The notes under the pieces: generated by a model | Told to the model about the DNA's origin: nothing | Seen by the model: only the letters and a program-made list of their open reading frames with translations | Database searches by the model: none | Part shown: positions 1-12,486 of the stretch, one piece after another | Position numbering within the stretch: the first letter of the stretch is position 1 | Layout of the letters: every line of letters begins with the position of its first letter | Assembly: GCA_911728455.2 (NCBI GenBank) | Contig: OU452228.1 | Location: forward strand, 1,178,001 to 1,242,000 | Direction: 5' to 3' | Source of the DNA: Marthasterias glacialis | Lineage: Eukaryota; Echinodermata; Asteroidea; Forcipulatida; Asteriidae | DNA length: 64,000 bases | Program-made: the position numbers and the translations under genes

Positions 1-3000
1 TATTTTACAGTAGAGAAGAATTTAAGCGGCTTTCAAAAACGTCCCCGAAAACAATAACATTTCTTTCTTTTTTTATCAGACTGTCATACTTGGTGTTTAC
101 GTAAAAAATACAATAAATAAATCCCCTAGGGAAATTAACAGCTATATCCTCGGTTTGTGTTTACTGAGTAATTGAGGTTCTGACTAAACCATGCGTTACA
201 AAAATGCTATACTTGAATGTAACGTTTCTATGACGTAAGCATGTGGAGAGTTATCTAAGAATAGGGCCCAATTTCATAGAGCTGCTTATTTAAGCAGACA
301 ATATTGCTTAAATAATTTCAGCTCAGCAAAAATAAGCATGGTTCCAGTTGCATATGGAATATGTGGCATGTTATTTTGACTGGTACCTTATTCTGGTAAG
401 CATAACTTTGTTCTAATCTTTGATTTCTTGAGGGCAATTGAAATCAACATTATGGAATGATAACAACGTATAACATCAGGAAGTTACTGACTGGTAAACT
501 TGTGGGTAGAACCAGCCACAACTGCTCTTTTTTTTTTTTTTTTTAGAGCCAACACACCTCCCAAAAGAGACAATAGTTACAGTTACTTCTTATTATCCAC
601 ACCATGCAAAGCTTCAAACACCATCTTAACATCAGCTGTAATACATAGCCTATATCTGGGATAGGATTTTTTCACGAAATGACAGAACACTACCCAACAA
701 AACTGTCATTTTACGGCATCTGCTTCGAGATCAGGCATCATTTTAGGCAAACTCATATAAGCATTTTCTCTTCGTGTGAAAAAAACATAAGCAACTGCCT
801 TAACTACAGTATCAAATCAATTATTAAAATATTCTCCCCGGTGTACATGATGCAAATGACAATGCATTTGAATGAAAGCCACAATTGACTGTCCTTTGTT
901 ATTCGTGAGTGGCGCATTACGCTCTTTGTGCGAAATCATCAATAGGTCTGTACTGACCTTGTCATTTTGAGACAAGTTTGGATTAAATTACAAATGATCG
1001 ACAATGAGGGGCCGTCTTTCCACTTGAGGTGGCCATCTTGGTCTCGCCTATTTCAAGCCATTGTAACCAAACCGAGGCTTGAAGGATACACTGTGTAGCC
1101 CCACCCTCCTTTTCTTTGTATAAATATAGGACAGTATTATTCATTGCTAATGATATTCAATTCATTAGACGTGACATATGTGGAGCAGCATTCTAAAGAA
1201 CCATTACTGGACATCTTCGAGTGGTATCAACTGCCAACTCGAGCATACATGCCCATCTAGCCTCTCTACGCTTTCCTTTCCCGCTGTCATCTCATATTTA
1301 GCGACTGAAGATAAATTAAGATCCTTCTACGGGAGGGAGGCACGCACGGAGACTATATGTATCAAACTCATTAACGCGCCGAATTACGGCGAAATCCCTC
1401 GGGGTCTGCGCTACCAGCTTAAAGAAGAGGCAATGCCGGCAAAACTGTTGCTACGGGCCCCAGTACCCCGAAAATCTACCTCTGAAAGGTACCTCATGTC
1501 ATAATATGAGTTTCAAACGATGAATGTCATACACACAAATAGGGCAGACTATTGTTCACTTCTAGCCTCACTTTGGGTGAGTGAAAAGCTCGATGGCTGC
1601 GCAGGACCAAAGCTAAAATAGCCACGGTTGGAAAGTGTCTTTAAACACACATCACAAAGAGCACGTCATCTCAGAGCATCGGGTGAGAAATAATGTGATT
1701 TGGCGCAGGCTTTCCTCGGATCGACAATGAGATTTGAAACTTAATTTCAGTGTGATTAGTGGCCTTGCCTTTTAGGACAGTTTAGAGATATGAAAGCTTT
1801 TCTTTTCAAAAAAACTATGCCGCGAGTTGGACAATACACAAGAGAGGCCCGAATATGAACGATCGACAACAAGGGGTGCATCATTATTGTTGTCGTTTTC
1901 GAAGAGAACATTATTTCATTCTTTTTGTGGTTTTGTAAGAAGCAAAAACCCAACTTGTGACAGTTCTTATTGAAAAGGGTTTTCTCCGATCTCGGACTCA
2001 GAAAATAGGAGGAAATCAGCCAACAAACTAAGGATATGCCTTGAACGGTTAAAGGGCCCCTGTGGTAAATATTTCTTAGGAACTTATTTTGTGCTACTTT
2101 CTAGTCCTCTTTAGTGTATGAAAACTAGTTGACATCCTTTTTTGGTTAATTTCATTAAAAAGCGCAAATTTTTTTCACAATTAAAATTGTCCATGCTTTG
2201 CCGGACAATCGATGGCGCGGTTGCCGTGATGTCATTTAAGGGAGACAGTGTGGGTTTCTGTTGAAATTCATAAAGTTGTGAAACCCCTAAAATTACTTAT
2301 TGGAAACATTTGTGAGAAAAAAGTAAGAAAATAAAGTTTACGACAGCGACATATCCTAAATTCTTTCAACATTTGTGCATAAACTACTTGCAACATTGAG
2401 GTTTCTGACTTATATCACATCACATTTTTGCTCATGATTATGAAAATTTGCATTAGCATAAAAACAAAAAGGCACCAAAATACCCTTGAAAATTGCTAAA
2501 TGGAAATTGAAAATATGGTTAAATGGGACATAAAGGTGCATTCCCAAGGATTACAAATTTTAAAAAAAAAATATTTCATGGGCCCTTCCTAAAAACTATT
2601 TAGCTTTTAGTCTGTGTAGCCAATTGGTAATCGCCTCGACAACAGCCTAATTGTCTTGGGCTCTTTTCAGTCATTATTAATAGGCAAAATTGTAGTAAAT
2701 CTTGTTTTTATTGAAAAATTATACTGAGACATCTGGAACCAAGACTAAACAATGCATAATTTTACATCAACCGCGTACTGTCTGTGATTAAACTAAGCAC
2801 AAACGGTAAGCTTGAACGAAGGTTTAGAATTTACAGATGGATATTGCAAAACAAAAAATAAAGGTGGTACAATCATCTCTCGCCTCAAGTTATCTTTGTG
2901 ATATAAACTACACCGATGACAATTAAAATATTTTGCTATTAGTTTTTTTATTACGATATATACAAACTGTATGAGCAACCTGTGTATTAAATTTCCAGAT

Positions 3001-3277
3001 TGCTATACACTGACCTTAGCAATTGGTGAAGAGTGACAATGATAATTCGGCATGAGTGTGACATGTGCACGACATGTTTTGATCACATTAAAAAATACAT
3101 GTTTTGTAAGTACACCAGTGACTGTTTCTGTATTGAACAGACATGTCGATAAATTCTCTTCATCAAATCGAAACGATGTCGGTGGAGGCATTTGTTGAAA
3201 GCGTTCTGAACAATTAATCAGCTGATCCTAATGGTTATCGTCTCTTAAAAAGAAAAAAAAAGAAGTAGTAAAGTCTG
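1..3277. other. Intergenic, AT-rich, no recognised gene
   Basis: No protein of a known family is visible on either strand. A run of T lies near 529-544. A TATAAATA motif at about 1119-1126 precedes a 108-codon open frame at 1178-1504, listed separately. The rest is AT-rich, with short open frames of the length expected by chance. Confidence 0.6.
1178..1504 (+). CDS. Hypothetical 108-aa open reading frame, doubtful
   Basis: I do not recognise this protein. It begins MWSSILKNHYW and ends TSERYLMS, with a somewhat basic C-terminal half (about residues 70-105) and no signal peptide, membrane segment or known motif. Two things make it slightly better than chance. A TATAAATA motif sits about 55 bases upstream of the ATG, and the 1330-1480 part is more GC-rich than its surroundings. 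There is no homology support and no evident splice partner. It could equally be a random open frame in intergenic DNA. Confidence 0.15.
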   Translation: MWSSILKNHYWTSSSGINCQLEHTCPSSLSTLSFPAVISYLATEDKLRSFYGREARTETICIKLINAPNYGEIPRGLRYQLKEEAMPAKLLLRAPVPRKSTSERYLMS

Positions 3278-3560
3278 TCCCGAGCCAATAAGGCTCATCA
3301 GGCTTATATCCAGTTTCCTTAGCATTAAACGACCGAGAAAATTTCTATTTCCCCTGGACAGGATGCCAGTCCATCGCAGGGTACTCCCCAGCTCTCGCTG
3401 GTACCTGATTATTATTTTTGTTTAACTCCTGGGTGGAGAGAAGCAATTATGATACAGTGCCTTGTGCAAGGAAACAAGTATCTCGACTGACCAGGCTAGG
3501 GCTGGAACCCACATTCTTTATATTACAGAACTTAGACTGCGAGGCCATGACACCCAACTT
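3278..3560 (-). repeat. tRNA-derived SINE (Ser/Leu-type head), degenerate
   Basis: Read on the minus strand, the right end starts with a degenerate tRNA-like head (TGTCATGGCCTCGCAGTCTA, then GGGTTCCAGCCC as a weak B box). The body follows: TTGCACAAGGCACT, CTTCTCTCCACCCAGG, GGTACCAGCGAGAG and CGATGGACTGGCATCCTGTC. The same body words (the complement of GTGTCTTGCTCAAGG and GGTACCCATTTACTCCTGG) recur near 20.2, 49.4 and 57.1 kb. The boundaries are approximate. Confidence 0.55.
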
Positions 3561-5728
3561 CTCTTAAAAAGCTTGGTGGCAAATTTCGATACATTCCGGT
3601 CAGTAGTGGTGGATCTCAAGAGTCCAGAATCTGAAATAGTAAACAATATTGTCGTCACGATGATGCTGCAGTATTTTGTATGTTTATGGTTTTTTTTAAA
3701 TGACAATCGTGATTTATGAAGAACTTTTAACGACTTAATTGCGACAACATTCATCGGCTTTTTTAAAAACACTTTTGATGTATGCAGCTTGCAGCTTTTG
3801 CCAATCTGCATGAAAAAAACTTCCACAAATACCGAACTATGATACTACTGAAAAAAGTAGAGTCCGGGGAAAATTGTCATCGACTGTATGATTTCTAGTA
3901 TAACGCGATTTCAAATTGCATTGTCCATTTGTCGCTGAATGAATTATATATTTTTTAAAATAACTTTTCCTCTGATTGAATTTTGCAGATGATACACAGT
4001 ATTTCGCATGTGCCAAAAAAATAAATGCAAAAAATAAATGAAACATGCAAAATTGAAATTTTAAATGGCTGATGGACCTGAGATAATGTTGGTATCCCGA
4101 AAGTAACTCATTTTTAGTTTTTAATTAACTACAACTGGCGGAGTTTTATTTAATTCATCTATTTATTTATTTATTTATTGCGTGCAATACCTTAAATAAA
4201 TTAAAGCTTAAAACTTTCTCGAATCTATAAAAATAGCTACTTAAAAAGTTAATCTAAATTGTCGGGTCAAATTGGCCAAAAACATGACCTAGCATCTTTT
4301 TAAGCGCTTTCAGAACCTACTTTCCTGCAAGTTTGCGTTTTTAACAGTCAACGGAAGGCTGGACACTGGTTTAAAAAAGATCTTTTGAACATGTCTTTAA
4401 ACTGGACTTGAAGCACTGATAGGTTAAACTATTTCCAATGGTCTGAAGTTATGCATGGAGTGCTTGGAGTGTGTTTTGGCGTCCATAAACAGAAACGATT
4501 TGTTTAAAATTGCATTAATTTATACTTCGGACCAAAATATCTTCCAAAACCAAAACATCAAACTGTTTGTCTATTATAGGGTGGTTGTCTTGTACCAAAT
4601 TACCCCACGTAAACTTTGAAAGTTGATGAATATCAATCAGAATGTTGTCATTAATTTAAAACACGACAAAAACAATTTTCCCATTAATAGTCTGTGTATG
4701 ATCTGAATGGGTAAGATTTCATTAATTTCGACAAGAAGATCCAACAGCGGGCAAAGTATTGTGCACATCACTAATGGATTTTGTACAACCTTAACCTTGT
4801 TTTCGTTTATAATCGGATCATATATAGAGCAAGGATTCTGAAACACAATTCATGACCTGGAAAAGTAAATGTGGAGGTCTGCAAGTCCGATCCTGGTAAC
4901 TATTTATATTGTTTTAAATCATGGCAAGCAGCGTCTTACAAATGGATATGTCTCAGTACCTCGTAATCCTGCCTTCGTATTTTTGAAAAACTGTTAAAGA
5001 TTTAAACCGAAACGACACATGATGGGGGAAATAAAGTCCTTGTCCTTTTAGGCCTTAATGTGAACAAGCATTCAATGTGATAAAAAAAAAATTCATTTTA
5101 TTCGTTACGTTTTGATTTATTTTAAGTCTTCAGTAAATACAAAATAAATTTAAATTTGTCCGGGGTGAAGACAAAAGTACATTTTTAAAACACCATTAAA
5201 TATGTATCAGTCCCGATAAAACGCTTCCCAATCGAGAGATACAAATTGCATTTCACATGTTCGAATGTCTAAACACTATTCAAGAATAATTTAATGAAAT
5301 TTCCAAAATAAATCTGTAATTCTTTTTTTAATCTGGAGCGCTATACCCCAGCGATGGACTTTCATCACAGTTGGCACCATGTCCCTTGTGAACCATTAAT
5401 CATAACCACAAATGATTTCACTCGTTAAAAAGGGACATGAATGTTTTGTTCTTTTCAACCACAGCCTAAGTTACTTTAAATTGGATGAAAACGAAAAGAC
5501 TGCATGATGATTTTGTTTTCCATCGAATGCACCGTGACATGTTCATCACAACGACCCTATTATGCCAAGCGTGTATAATTTGCCCATTTTAAAATGGGAC
5601 TAAAAATGCAATTTTGTACCGGTAAAGCTAATATGAAAGTCACGTGCTCGTTAAAGGTAGTTCACTAATACGTAAAGTCATAAAATTAAGCTAAGCAAGT
5701 TGTACTTCACCTAGTTGTGTGCGGCCTT
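3561..5728. other. Intergenic, no gene seen
   Basis: AT-rich sequence with a (TTTA)n microsatellite at about 4148-4179 and otherwise only short chance open frames. I see no splice-bounded coding block or RNA gene. Confidence 0.55.
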
Positions 5729-5736
5729 AAACGTAT

Positions 5737-5918
5737 GTTACGCACCATAATGTCCGACATGGACTATGTCCGACAATCAATTTGGACCACTGTCCGACAA
5801 ATTGTGTTCAACAAACCATTATGTCCTACCCACTGTGTCCGATAACCATTATCTCCGACACATTGTGTCCGACAAACCTTGTCGGACATAATAGTTTATG
5901 TCGGACATGGTGCGTAAC
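5737..5918. mobile_element. Foldback element with TGTCCGAC repeats
   Basis: The ends are inverted copies of GTTACGCACCA...TGTCCGACAT. The similarity continues outside them (AACGTAT on the left, ATACGTT on the right) with a small indel. Between the arms, the word TGTCCGAC and variants recur about every 16-22 bases, so the whole 182-bp unit is a short-repeat array bounded by terminal inverted repeats. No coding capacity is present, consistent with a MITE. Confidence 0.6.
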
Positions 5919-7493
5919 AAACCTATACGTTCAATGCTTTTATGCAAATGGAAATTTGTTGTGTTTTTCAGATCTTTGTCAAGCTTTTTGAACACGAAGA
6001 ATGTCCAGGGTTAATTCTAAATGTACCTATTTTGAAATTTCACAATACACCAATTCCCCTGTAATTTGGCTTTAAATGGTTCCTTGATGACAATCGGTGA
6101 TCCTTGGACAAGATGGAAACATGTTTAAGTGCATTTATAGACATGAATAAATGCGCCTGGACCCTCTGAGTTGCTCGTGCTCGCATGGTTTAGAGTTCAT
6201 CCTGACTGAATTCTCCCTCTCATGCAGTGACTACATCATCAGGTCTATTGCAAGCACCGGGCCGCTTGGGGACCGCGGGCAAATTTCCCCCATATTGAAC
6301 GGTGTTTGGTTACCCGTCTAGTTGTCCGCGCAGCGTTTACCGGGAACATACATATAAATTACATCACCGATTATGAAAGCAACCGTCATATGAAACCCTA
6401 TGTTTCATACAAAAACGGGTGTCATCCAATACAAGCGCTATACAACCTGGCATTATCAAAGAGTCGGCAATGGGGGACAATAAAGGACTATTCAGAATAT
6501 AATTCTAAGGTTTGCTGGAATGAAATGCCATTCAGGCAACAGAAATCAAGTGATGTAGTGGGCATCTTAAATTTCAATCTGCTTTTATTGCCAGCAATAA
6601 TAAATATACAAAAAATGTCCGTCTCCAGATGCTGTTTTCCCCGTTCGGTTCCAGCAGTTACTTTTTAAATAGAAATTAAATGTTGATAACATAAATTTTG
6701 TCCCTTCATTTCCCCCCGTCATTTTAAAGAATTGACGTAACCAACAAGGGCAGGCTAATATTATTAGTATTTTTTTTAAATCTACTTTAAAAACTAATTG
6801 TATGTCTTGTTTTATAAATGTTGTTATTGTATTGAAGACCTCCGTGGAAAGCAGTGCTGGTCGCTGATTGGAGTTTACCCTCATTAAAGATGACGTAAAT
6901 AAATGAATAAATAAATAAATATTGATCCGGCTTTCATGGTAGTCAGTACATACAACCCGTGCATATCAGTATACATTGTTCCGTCGAGTTTCACATGGAA
7001 CCATTTTCAAACAAAAGTTATGATGGGTAAACTTTGTGACGTGTTAGGGTTGATAATGGTTCAGTAAAGCCCCTACTGTTTAGCAGGTGTTCATGCGCAC
7101 TAGAGAGAGTCTTGTAACTCGTATTACCGGTTACAACAAGAGAGTCTTTCGTCAACCTGCGTAACGTAATGTTGAAAGGTCACAGAACTTTTACACACAA
7201 AGAATGATAACCGGTATCCATCCATTCTCAAATGATTTATACTGATCCCTAACTGTGTCCTTGTAATTATCATCTTCCTGTATAGATTTTACACACTCAT
7301 GGAATCCATATTCTCCATGTTAACCAGTAGCGAATTACAATATATTTCCAGCATGTAATATCATGTATAACATAAACCAAGAAGGACGACTGTTCCATGT
7401 TTCGACAGCCCTATGTTCTGAAAACCCCTCTTGATCTACACGATAGGGTTAGGGTTCTGGTTAGGATTAGGAAAATATATTATGATTGTCAGA
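5919..7493. other. Intergenic, no gene seen
   Basis: A 120-codon open frame at 6306-6668 has no recognisable domain and AT-rich, non-coding-like composition. An (AAAT)n tract lies at about 6895-6920. Nothing else is identifiable. Confidence 0.5.
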
Positions 7494-7623
7494 ACAAAGG
7501 GGTGTCGGAATATAGGAGTGTCGGAACATAGGGGTGTCGGAATGAGTGTCGGAACATAGGGGTGTCGGAATTTAGGGGTGTCGGAATTTAGGGGTGTCGG
7601 ACCATAGGGGTGTCGGAACATAG
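7494..7623. repeat. Minisatellite, ~16-bp unit (GGAATTTAGGGGTGTC)
   Basis: About eight tandem, imperfect copies of a 16-bp unit carrying the GGTGTCGGAA word. Copies differ mainly at the positions reading ATAT, ACAT and TTT, and one copy is shortened (GGAATGAGTGTC). The open frame on the minus strand over this tract is a by-product of the periodicity. Confidence 0.85.
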
Positions 7624-8387
7624 GTGTATAACCAAAAGAAGCTGAAATTAGAACTTAGAGGTACCTTCAATGTATATGTTTATGCCTCCTCCAGATTGTG
7701 TTTATTACTTAGGTATTTAATATTACAGTTTAAACGCGGATTGAAAATGCATCAGAACAGCCGTGTTGAGGATGCATTCGGTTTCAGCATATTTTAGAGG
7801 ACATGTGCTACTTACCGTCCCTGCCATTTAGAGTTCAACAGAGGATACAAGGGAAGGATCACCGGCTTCATTTACGGTGACCTTGACGAGCCACGGCTGA
7901 GTTCGGGCCTGTGGTTCGAGGGAAGACACGAAGGAAGATTGAAAACGTTAATGGAATTCGACAACATGCTATAGTGTTTGCAGGCTCTGGTACCGAGTGA
8001 AATATTCATGGCTTTTTGGACATGTACAGAGCGAGCCCTGAGCGTGATGAATATATATACACGTCAAAAAGGCTGTTTTTTTCTTCTTAGGGGCTTTACA
8101 TAATTGTCAACCATAGGGAGAGAGAGAGAGTGATATGTGGGAGATTTACATGCATTTATAAATGTTTATCCTGCAAGCACTGCAAAAATATGAAGATGCA
8201 GAAACTTAATCCTGGAAAAATAGTTAACAATCTTGAAATGAGCGCACACTAAAATCTCGAGTTCATATCCTGTATAACTCATGTCAGGCTTGAAATGACC
8301 CGAATTTCGGATAACTTGACCATCTAGCCTTTAGTCAATGTGCGCGTGCCGGACACTCCAAACATCCAGCACACGCAGTGCATGTGC
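7624..8387. other. Intergenic, no gene seen
   Basis: Unremarkable sequence with a short (GA)n tract near 8118-8130 and an imperfect inverted repeat near 8005-8085 (ATTCATGGCTTTTTGGAC against CAAAAAGGC). No gene is supported. Confidence 0.45.
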
Positions 8388-8511
8388 AAGTCTCGCGCGT
8401 ATTCGAACATTTTGGGGACCATTTTGATCCCACACACATTGCTGTAACATTGTGAAGGAAACAAAATCACGCGCTTTAATGAGCCCTCATGTTCGAATAC
8501 GCGCGAGACTT
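8388..8511. mobile_element. Perfect inverted repeat, foldback element
   Basis: A 22-bp arm at 8388-8409 (core TCTCGCGCGTATTCGAACA) is repeated as an exact reverse complement at 8490-8511, separated by 80 bases. Outside the right arm is AACACGGTCTATTG, that is CAATAGACCG on the other strand. This is the same terminal word seen in the foldback elements at 13.0, 16.0, 20.7 and 54.8 kb. Degenerate single arms occur near 25.56, 26.1 and 56.94 kb. Confidence 0.65.
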
Positions 8512-9008
8512 AACACGGTCTATTGTCACTGTTATTTTTGTCCTCGTAACCAGGATGCCACGCCCGCCTTGTTTTTAGGCTACCGTTGACCCGGATTCAG
8601 AATGAGTCCATTATTTTGTTCAACTAGATTACAAATTAACCCACACGGCTAGTTCCATCAGTCTGGAGCAGTCTGGAACAGATGAAGTGTCTTGTTGATC
8701 CAAACGTACTCAAGTCTGACCCTTTTTAGACCTCACTGGTATTTTTCTGACCCCAAACATTTTAATTTGTGAGTGCATTTCAGTGAATCGTTTTAAAAGA
8801 ACTAGAAAACAATTAAATAAATCCATGACTTCAAAGGTTTGGTTCATCTGCCCAAACCAAACCCATGCTTGTCGACAAATAAACTAAATGAATTACTTTC
8901 TCCCTCAATAACACATTTCGCGCTCAATTTATCAGTCCATTAAGGTATTATTTGCGGAATAATTATTTTATGAATGTACCATCAGTTAAGGTAAGGGAAA
9001 TACCCCCC

Positions 9009-9038
9009 CCCCCAAAAAAAAAAAAAAAAAAAAAAAAA
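9009..9038. repeat. C/A homopolymer tract
   Basis: A run of C followed by about 24 A, which could be a degraded retroposon tail. No element body is recognisable beside it. Confidence 0.6.
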
Positions 9039-9209
9039 TCAAACAGGACACATATTTAAGTACAACAGCTTCACCATTAACTTTCACAACAGCACATTTG
9101 GATCGATCGAAAGAATCCACTTTAAAATATGGTTGGAAATAAAAGCAACTGAGTCTTTAAAAAGGCTTAACCTATTCAGTTACGCGTTGCATATGGTGTA
9201 TCCATGAAA

Positions 9210-9211
<2 letters not shown>

Positions 9212-9263
<52 letters not shown>
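9212..9263. repeat. (CT)n microsatellite
   Basis: About 26 uninterrupted CT dinucleotides, ending in CTGTCTCAC. Confidence 0.95.
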
Positions 9264-9268
<5 letters not shown>

Positions 9269-9700
9269 ACTATCGGAGGTCATATTGAAACTATAAATAA
9301 TTAAAGGAACAGCAATTTTGACAAACGCGTCTACTCACTGTCTTAAACCTCTATTTGATATTAACACCATTCACCAACATGGGCGCGCCACTTCATCTGA
9401 TTGTGATCACAATATCGCCGTCCTTAATTTTGCCCGGGGTCGTTTTATAAGCGGCGATTTTATTCGCTTGGGTGAGATCTGCCAATGTCTTTTGTTCCTT
9501 GTCTTTTTGGAGCATTGTGTTACGATCCATGAGAATGGATAAAATTGATTGTCATAAAAAAGACCACGTTGGACAACTCTTTTTACGGCTAGGCCTACTG
9601 ATAAAAGACACGATGACGGCTGCGAAGGACCCAAGCCATTGACAAATATTCTAGATTTAAGATCATAAAACCCCACTTCAAAACCGTTCGTATCAAAGCT

Positions 9701-9856
9701 TAGGCCGTATCAGAATTGGTGGCTACGGCTTCGGCTGAGGCCGTGTTGCAAAGGACGTCCTATACCTCAACGCATGGTGACGCGGTGGTTGATCCAGCTG
9801 TAGCCGTAGCCGTAGCCGTAGCCGTTGCCGTTGCCGCCAATTCGAACACAGACTTA
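9701..9856. mobile_element. MITE with (GCCGTA)n subterminal repeat
   Basis: The left end reads TAGGCCGTATCAGAATTGG then TGGCTACGGC. The right end, reverse-complemented, reads TAAGTCTGTGTTCGAATTGG then CGGCAACGGC. These form imperfect terminal inverted repeats of about 30 bp. The inner side of the right arm expands into a GCCGTA/GCCGTT hexanucleotide array (about 9800-9838), which creates the Ala-Val repeat in the open frame at 9716-9919. That frame is therefore not a gene. Confidence 0.6.
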
Positions 9857-11020
9857 CTACAGGTCTTTTGGTCGGCCATTTTGGAAACCACGGAAAACGC
9901 GTTCGGTTTAAACGGATGATGAAGAAACTGGCGGACCCGCAGTGGGATCTGATGTTAAGAGTTAAGATTACCCGATGGTCTAACCAAACAAAAATAATAA
10001 ATTAAAAATAATAATAATAAAAACAACAACAACATGCAGTTGAATGGATTTTGGTGCACCATTCATCTTAAAAGGTGTCCTCACATTCAGATCATCAAAA
10101 TGAAGAAAAAGAAACAAGTGAAAATCGTTTCATACAAATAATTGCCTGTCACAAAAAACAGTGTATAAAATGGGGGAAATGTTTAAGTGTATGTTACGGA
10201 TTCAAACTCTGCTTATTGAAATGACAGCGGGTCGTATAAAACCTGACCTGATGTCATTAAATGTTCAGGTTACAAATCGACAATCTAAACATCACCAATG
10301 CTATAAATTAATATCTTAAAAACAAACTACTGTATTGACCAGATCAGTCTCTACAGCTTATCATTGTGAAAAGGTTGGCATGGCTACTCCTCCATCCTTC
10401 AGTTCGTCCTCAGGGTTTAATTATAATCGTGCAAAATGATTAATAAAACAATAGCCAAGGCTCCTTAAGTCGATTTGATTCCCAAACCTAAAGGCTAAAG
10501 CACAACCAAAAGCAGAGATACCCAAGTGTCTTTATCACCGCGATCACGCGGGACGAGAGACTGAAGCTGTTGAAGGCCACGACGCTCTTGGCTGATGTAT
10601 CAGAAGGTAAACAAGTTATTAGGAAGTTGAGAGGATGAGAGGTGAGCAAATACAATCTGCATCAACATCGTCATTGGTTCTGTCATATTAGGTCAGTTTG
10701 TGCCACGCCCACATGGGGGCAGAGTACAACTTGTAGTGCAGCCGCGACTGAAGATAAGATGCAATGTTGACAGAAGAGCTGCTGGTAAGATCACTCTCCA
10801 CGAATCAAGATAGGGTAGAATATAGAGGCGGATATTGCTAAATCTGCTGCTACTGGCAGAACTTTGTGCTTACTTTCTTTGAATCGAAATCAGTTCGTTT
10901 TGGAATGGTAGCAAACACTTGTTTGACCACTCTCTTATTCGATAAGAATCATGCCCGAAAATGTGCAAGCAGAAAGGAAGATTTGAAGCTATCTATGCGT
11001 GGTGCAGGAAGTAAGAACTG
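9857..11020. other. Intergenic, no gene seen
   Basis: Contains a short ATA/ACA-rich tract near 9996-10035. No splice-bounded open frame or RNA gene can be supported. Confidence 0.5.
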
Positions 11021-11277
11021 CACTCTAAAAACTTCCGGGTCAAAATTAACCCGGATTCCGGATCCCACTGGGTCTGATCCATTTATGGGTCAGGCTGACC
11101 CGCAGGCTGACCCGGAATCTGGTTTTAGAATGGAACTTTAACTTGGATTTACTGCATTAGTTTGACCCATGTATGGGTCATTTTGACACAGATTCCGGGT
11201 CACACTGACCAAGAAACGAGACAGGCCCAAAGGGACCCGCAATACGGGTCAATTTTGACCTGGCAGTTTTTAGAGTG
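11021..11277. mobile_element. MITE with CACTCTAAAAACT terminal inverted repeats
   Basis: Begins CACTCTAAAAACT and ends AGTTTTTAGAGTG, an exact 13-bp terminal inverted repeat. The interior is built from GGGTCA, GACCC and CCCGG words in both orientations (GGGTCAAAATTAACCCGG near the left end, GGGTCAATTTTGACC near the right end), giving nested palindromes. It has no coding capacity. The target-site duplication is not clear. Confidence 0.75.
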
Positions 11278-11718
11278 TGAGTAGGTTCACGGGTAACAAC
11301 CACGTGAATCTAAACTGTTTTGGGAGAAGTCTCGAGAAGGACCGGTGATGAGACGAAGTATAGAGTCTCCACGTGCTCTGATCATTGTCATGAGAATCCT
11401 GTGCTTGTAGTAGCTGAAGGAATTTGAGCCCCGGGTATTCTCTGGGAATCAAGACGAAGGAGTAGCAATTATTGCACAGCTGCTGATCCTCGTATATGTA
11501 ATTTGATTGGTTGTCCGTAGCTTAGCTACCAGGAAAAGATAGTGTCCAATCCATCCATTTCATTCGTAAACATGATAACGGAATACCCTTAAATAAACAC
11601 GATCGATTTCAAAGCCTCCGCACATAAAGTCTACACTTAAAATAACAAATACATTAAGAACGGCTCACCGAACTGTTAATGCCACCTCTGAGCCCGTATA
11701 GTTCCTACGGTGTAGGGC

Positions 11719-11838
11719 CATCTCGGCTCAAAACCGACTCAAAGCACGCCATCTCGACTCAAAACCATCTCGACTCAAAACCGTCACCAACTCGACTCAA
11801 AACCATCTCGACGCAGAAACCATCTCGACTCAACGCTG
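11719..11838. repeat. Minisatellite, 16-bp unit (CATCTCGACTCAAAAC)
   Basis: About seven tandem copies of a 16-bp unit with substitutions and two partial units (GCACGC and GTCACCAA inserts). The 70-codon open frame over it at 11679-11891 is an artefact of the repeat. Confidence 0.85.
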
Positions 11839-12486
11839 CACGCATTCTTGTTTTTAAGTGTTTCTTTAAAAAAGATAAATTTGACCTTTGAATAAAAGGT
11901 TAGACAAGTTCGAAAAGAAAACAACAAATAGTCATTTTCAGCTCGGTACTTGCTTTTTGTGTGTGTTTTTTAGGACGATGTGTTGTCTTGGGATACCATG
12001 ACAGTTATCGTGTGTCTTGAAGGAACGGTGCAATGTCCCATATATAGGAAAACAGGAAAAGAAGCTGCCCACGCATATATTTTGCAAATGCAAATTAAAA
12101 TAACGGATTACTGTACTTTTAACGCAGATTTGTGGATTTGAAGGTGGTAAACTTTTTTTTTTTTTTTTTGGTTTTTTTTGACCAGATAACTGGATTTGAT
12201 TCGAGATGACCGCACACCATTACACCGTTCTTACATCATTTGGAAAAATATAGTTTTCCTGAGTACTGAATGCTGGCTTGAATATTCCACACAGTACATT
12301 TCACTTTTACAGGCAACTTTGAGGCAAACAGCTGCACTGCATACACTAAAGAAACACTGTATAAGCACAGACCTGGAATTTCATCTTTAAGAGGGCAAAG
12401 CCATTTTCGATCAAAGGGCACTTCCATTGGAAAATTTCTTATCTATGGGAAACTTTTGAAGGGGCACCAAGGCCAAGACCAGGGCA

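Noticed and set aside
6306..6668. 120-codon open frame
   Set aside because: Same reasons; the translated sequence resembles no family I know.
7494..7623. CRISPR-like array
   Set aside because: The units are contiguous with no unique spacers, and the genome is eukaryotic.
9716..9919. Open frame with an Ala-Val repeat
   Set aside because: It is produced by the GCCGTA hexanucleotide array in a MITE arm.
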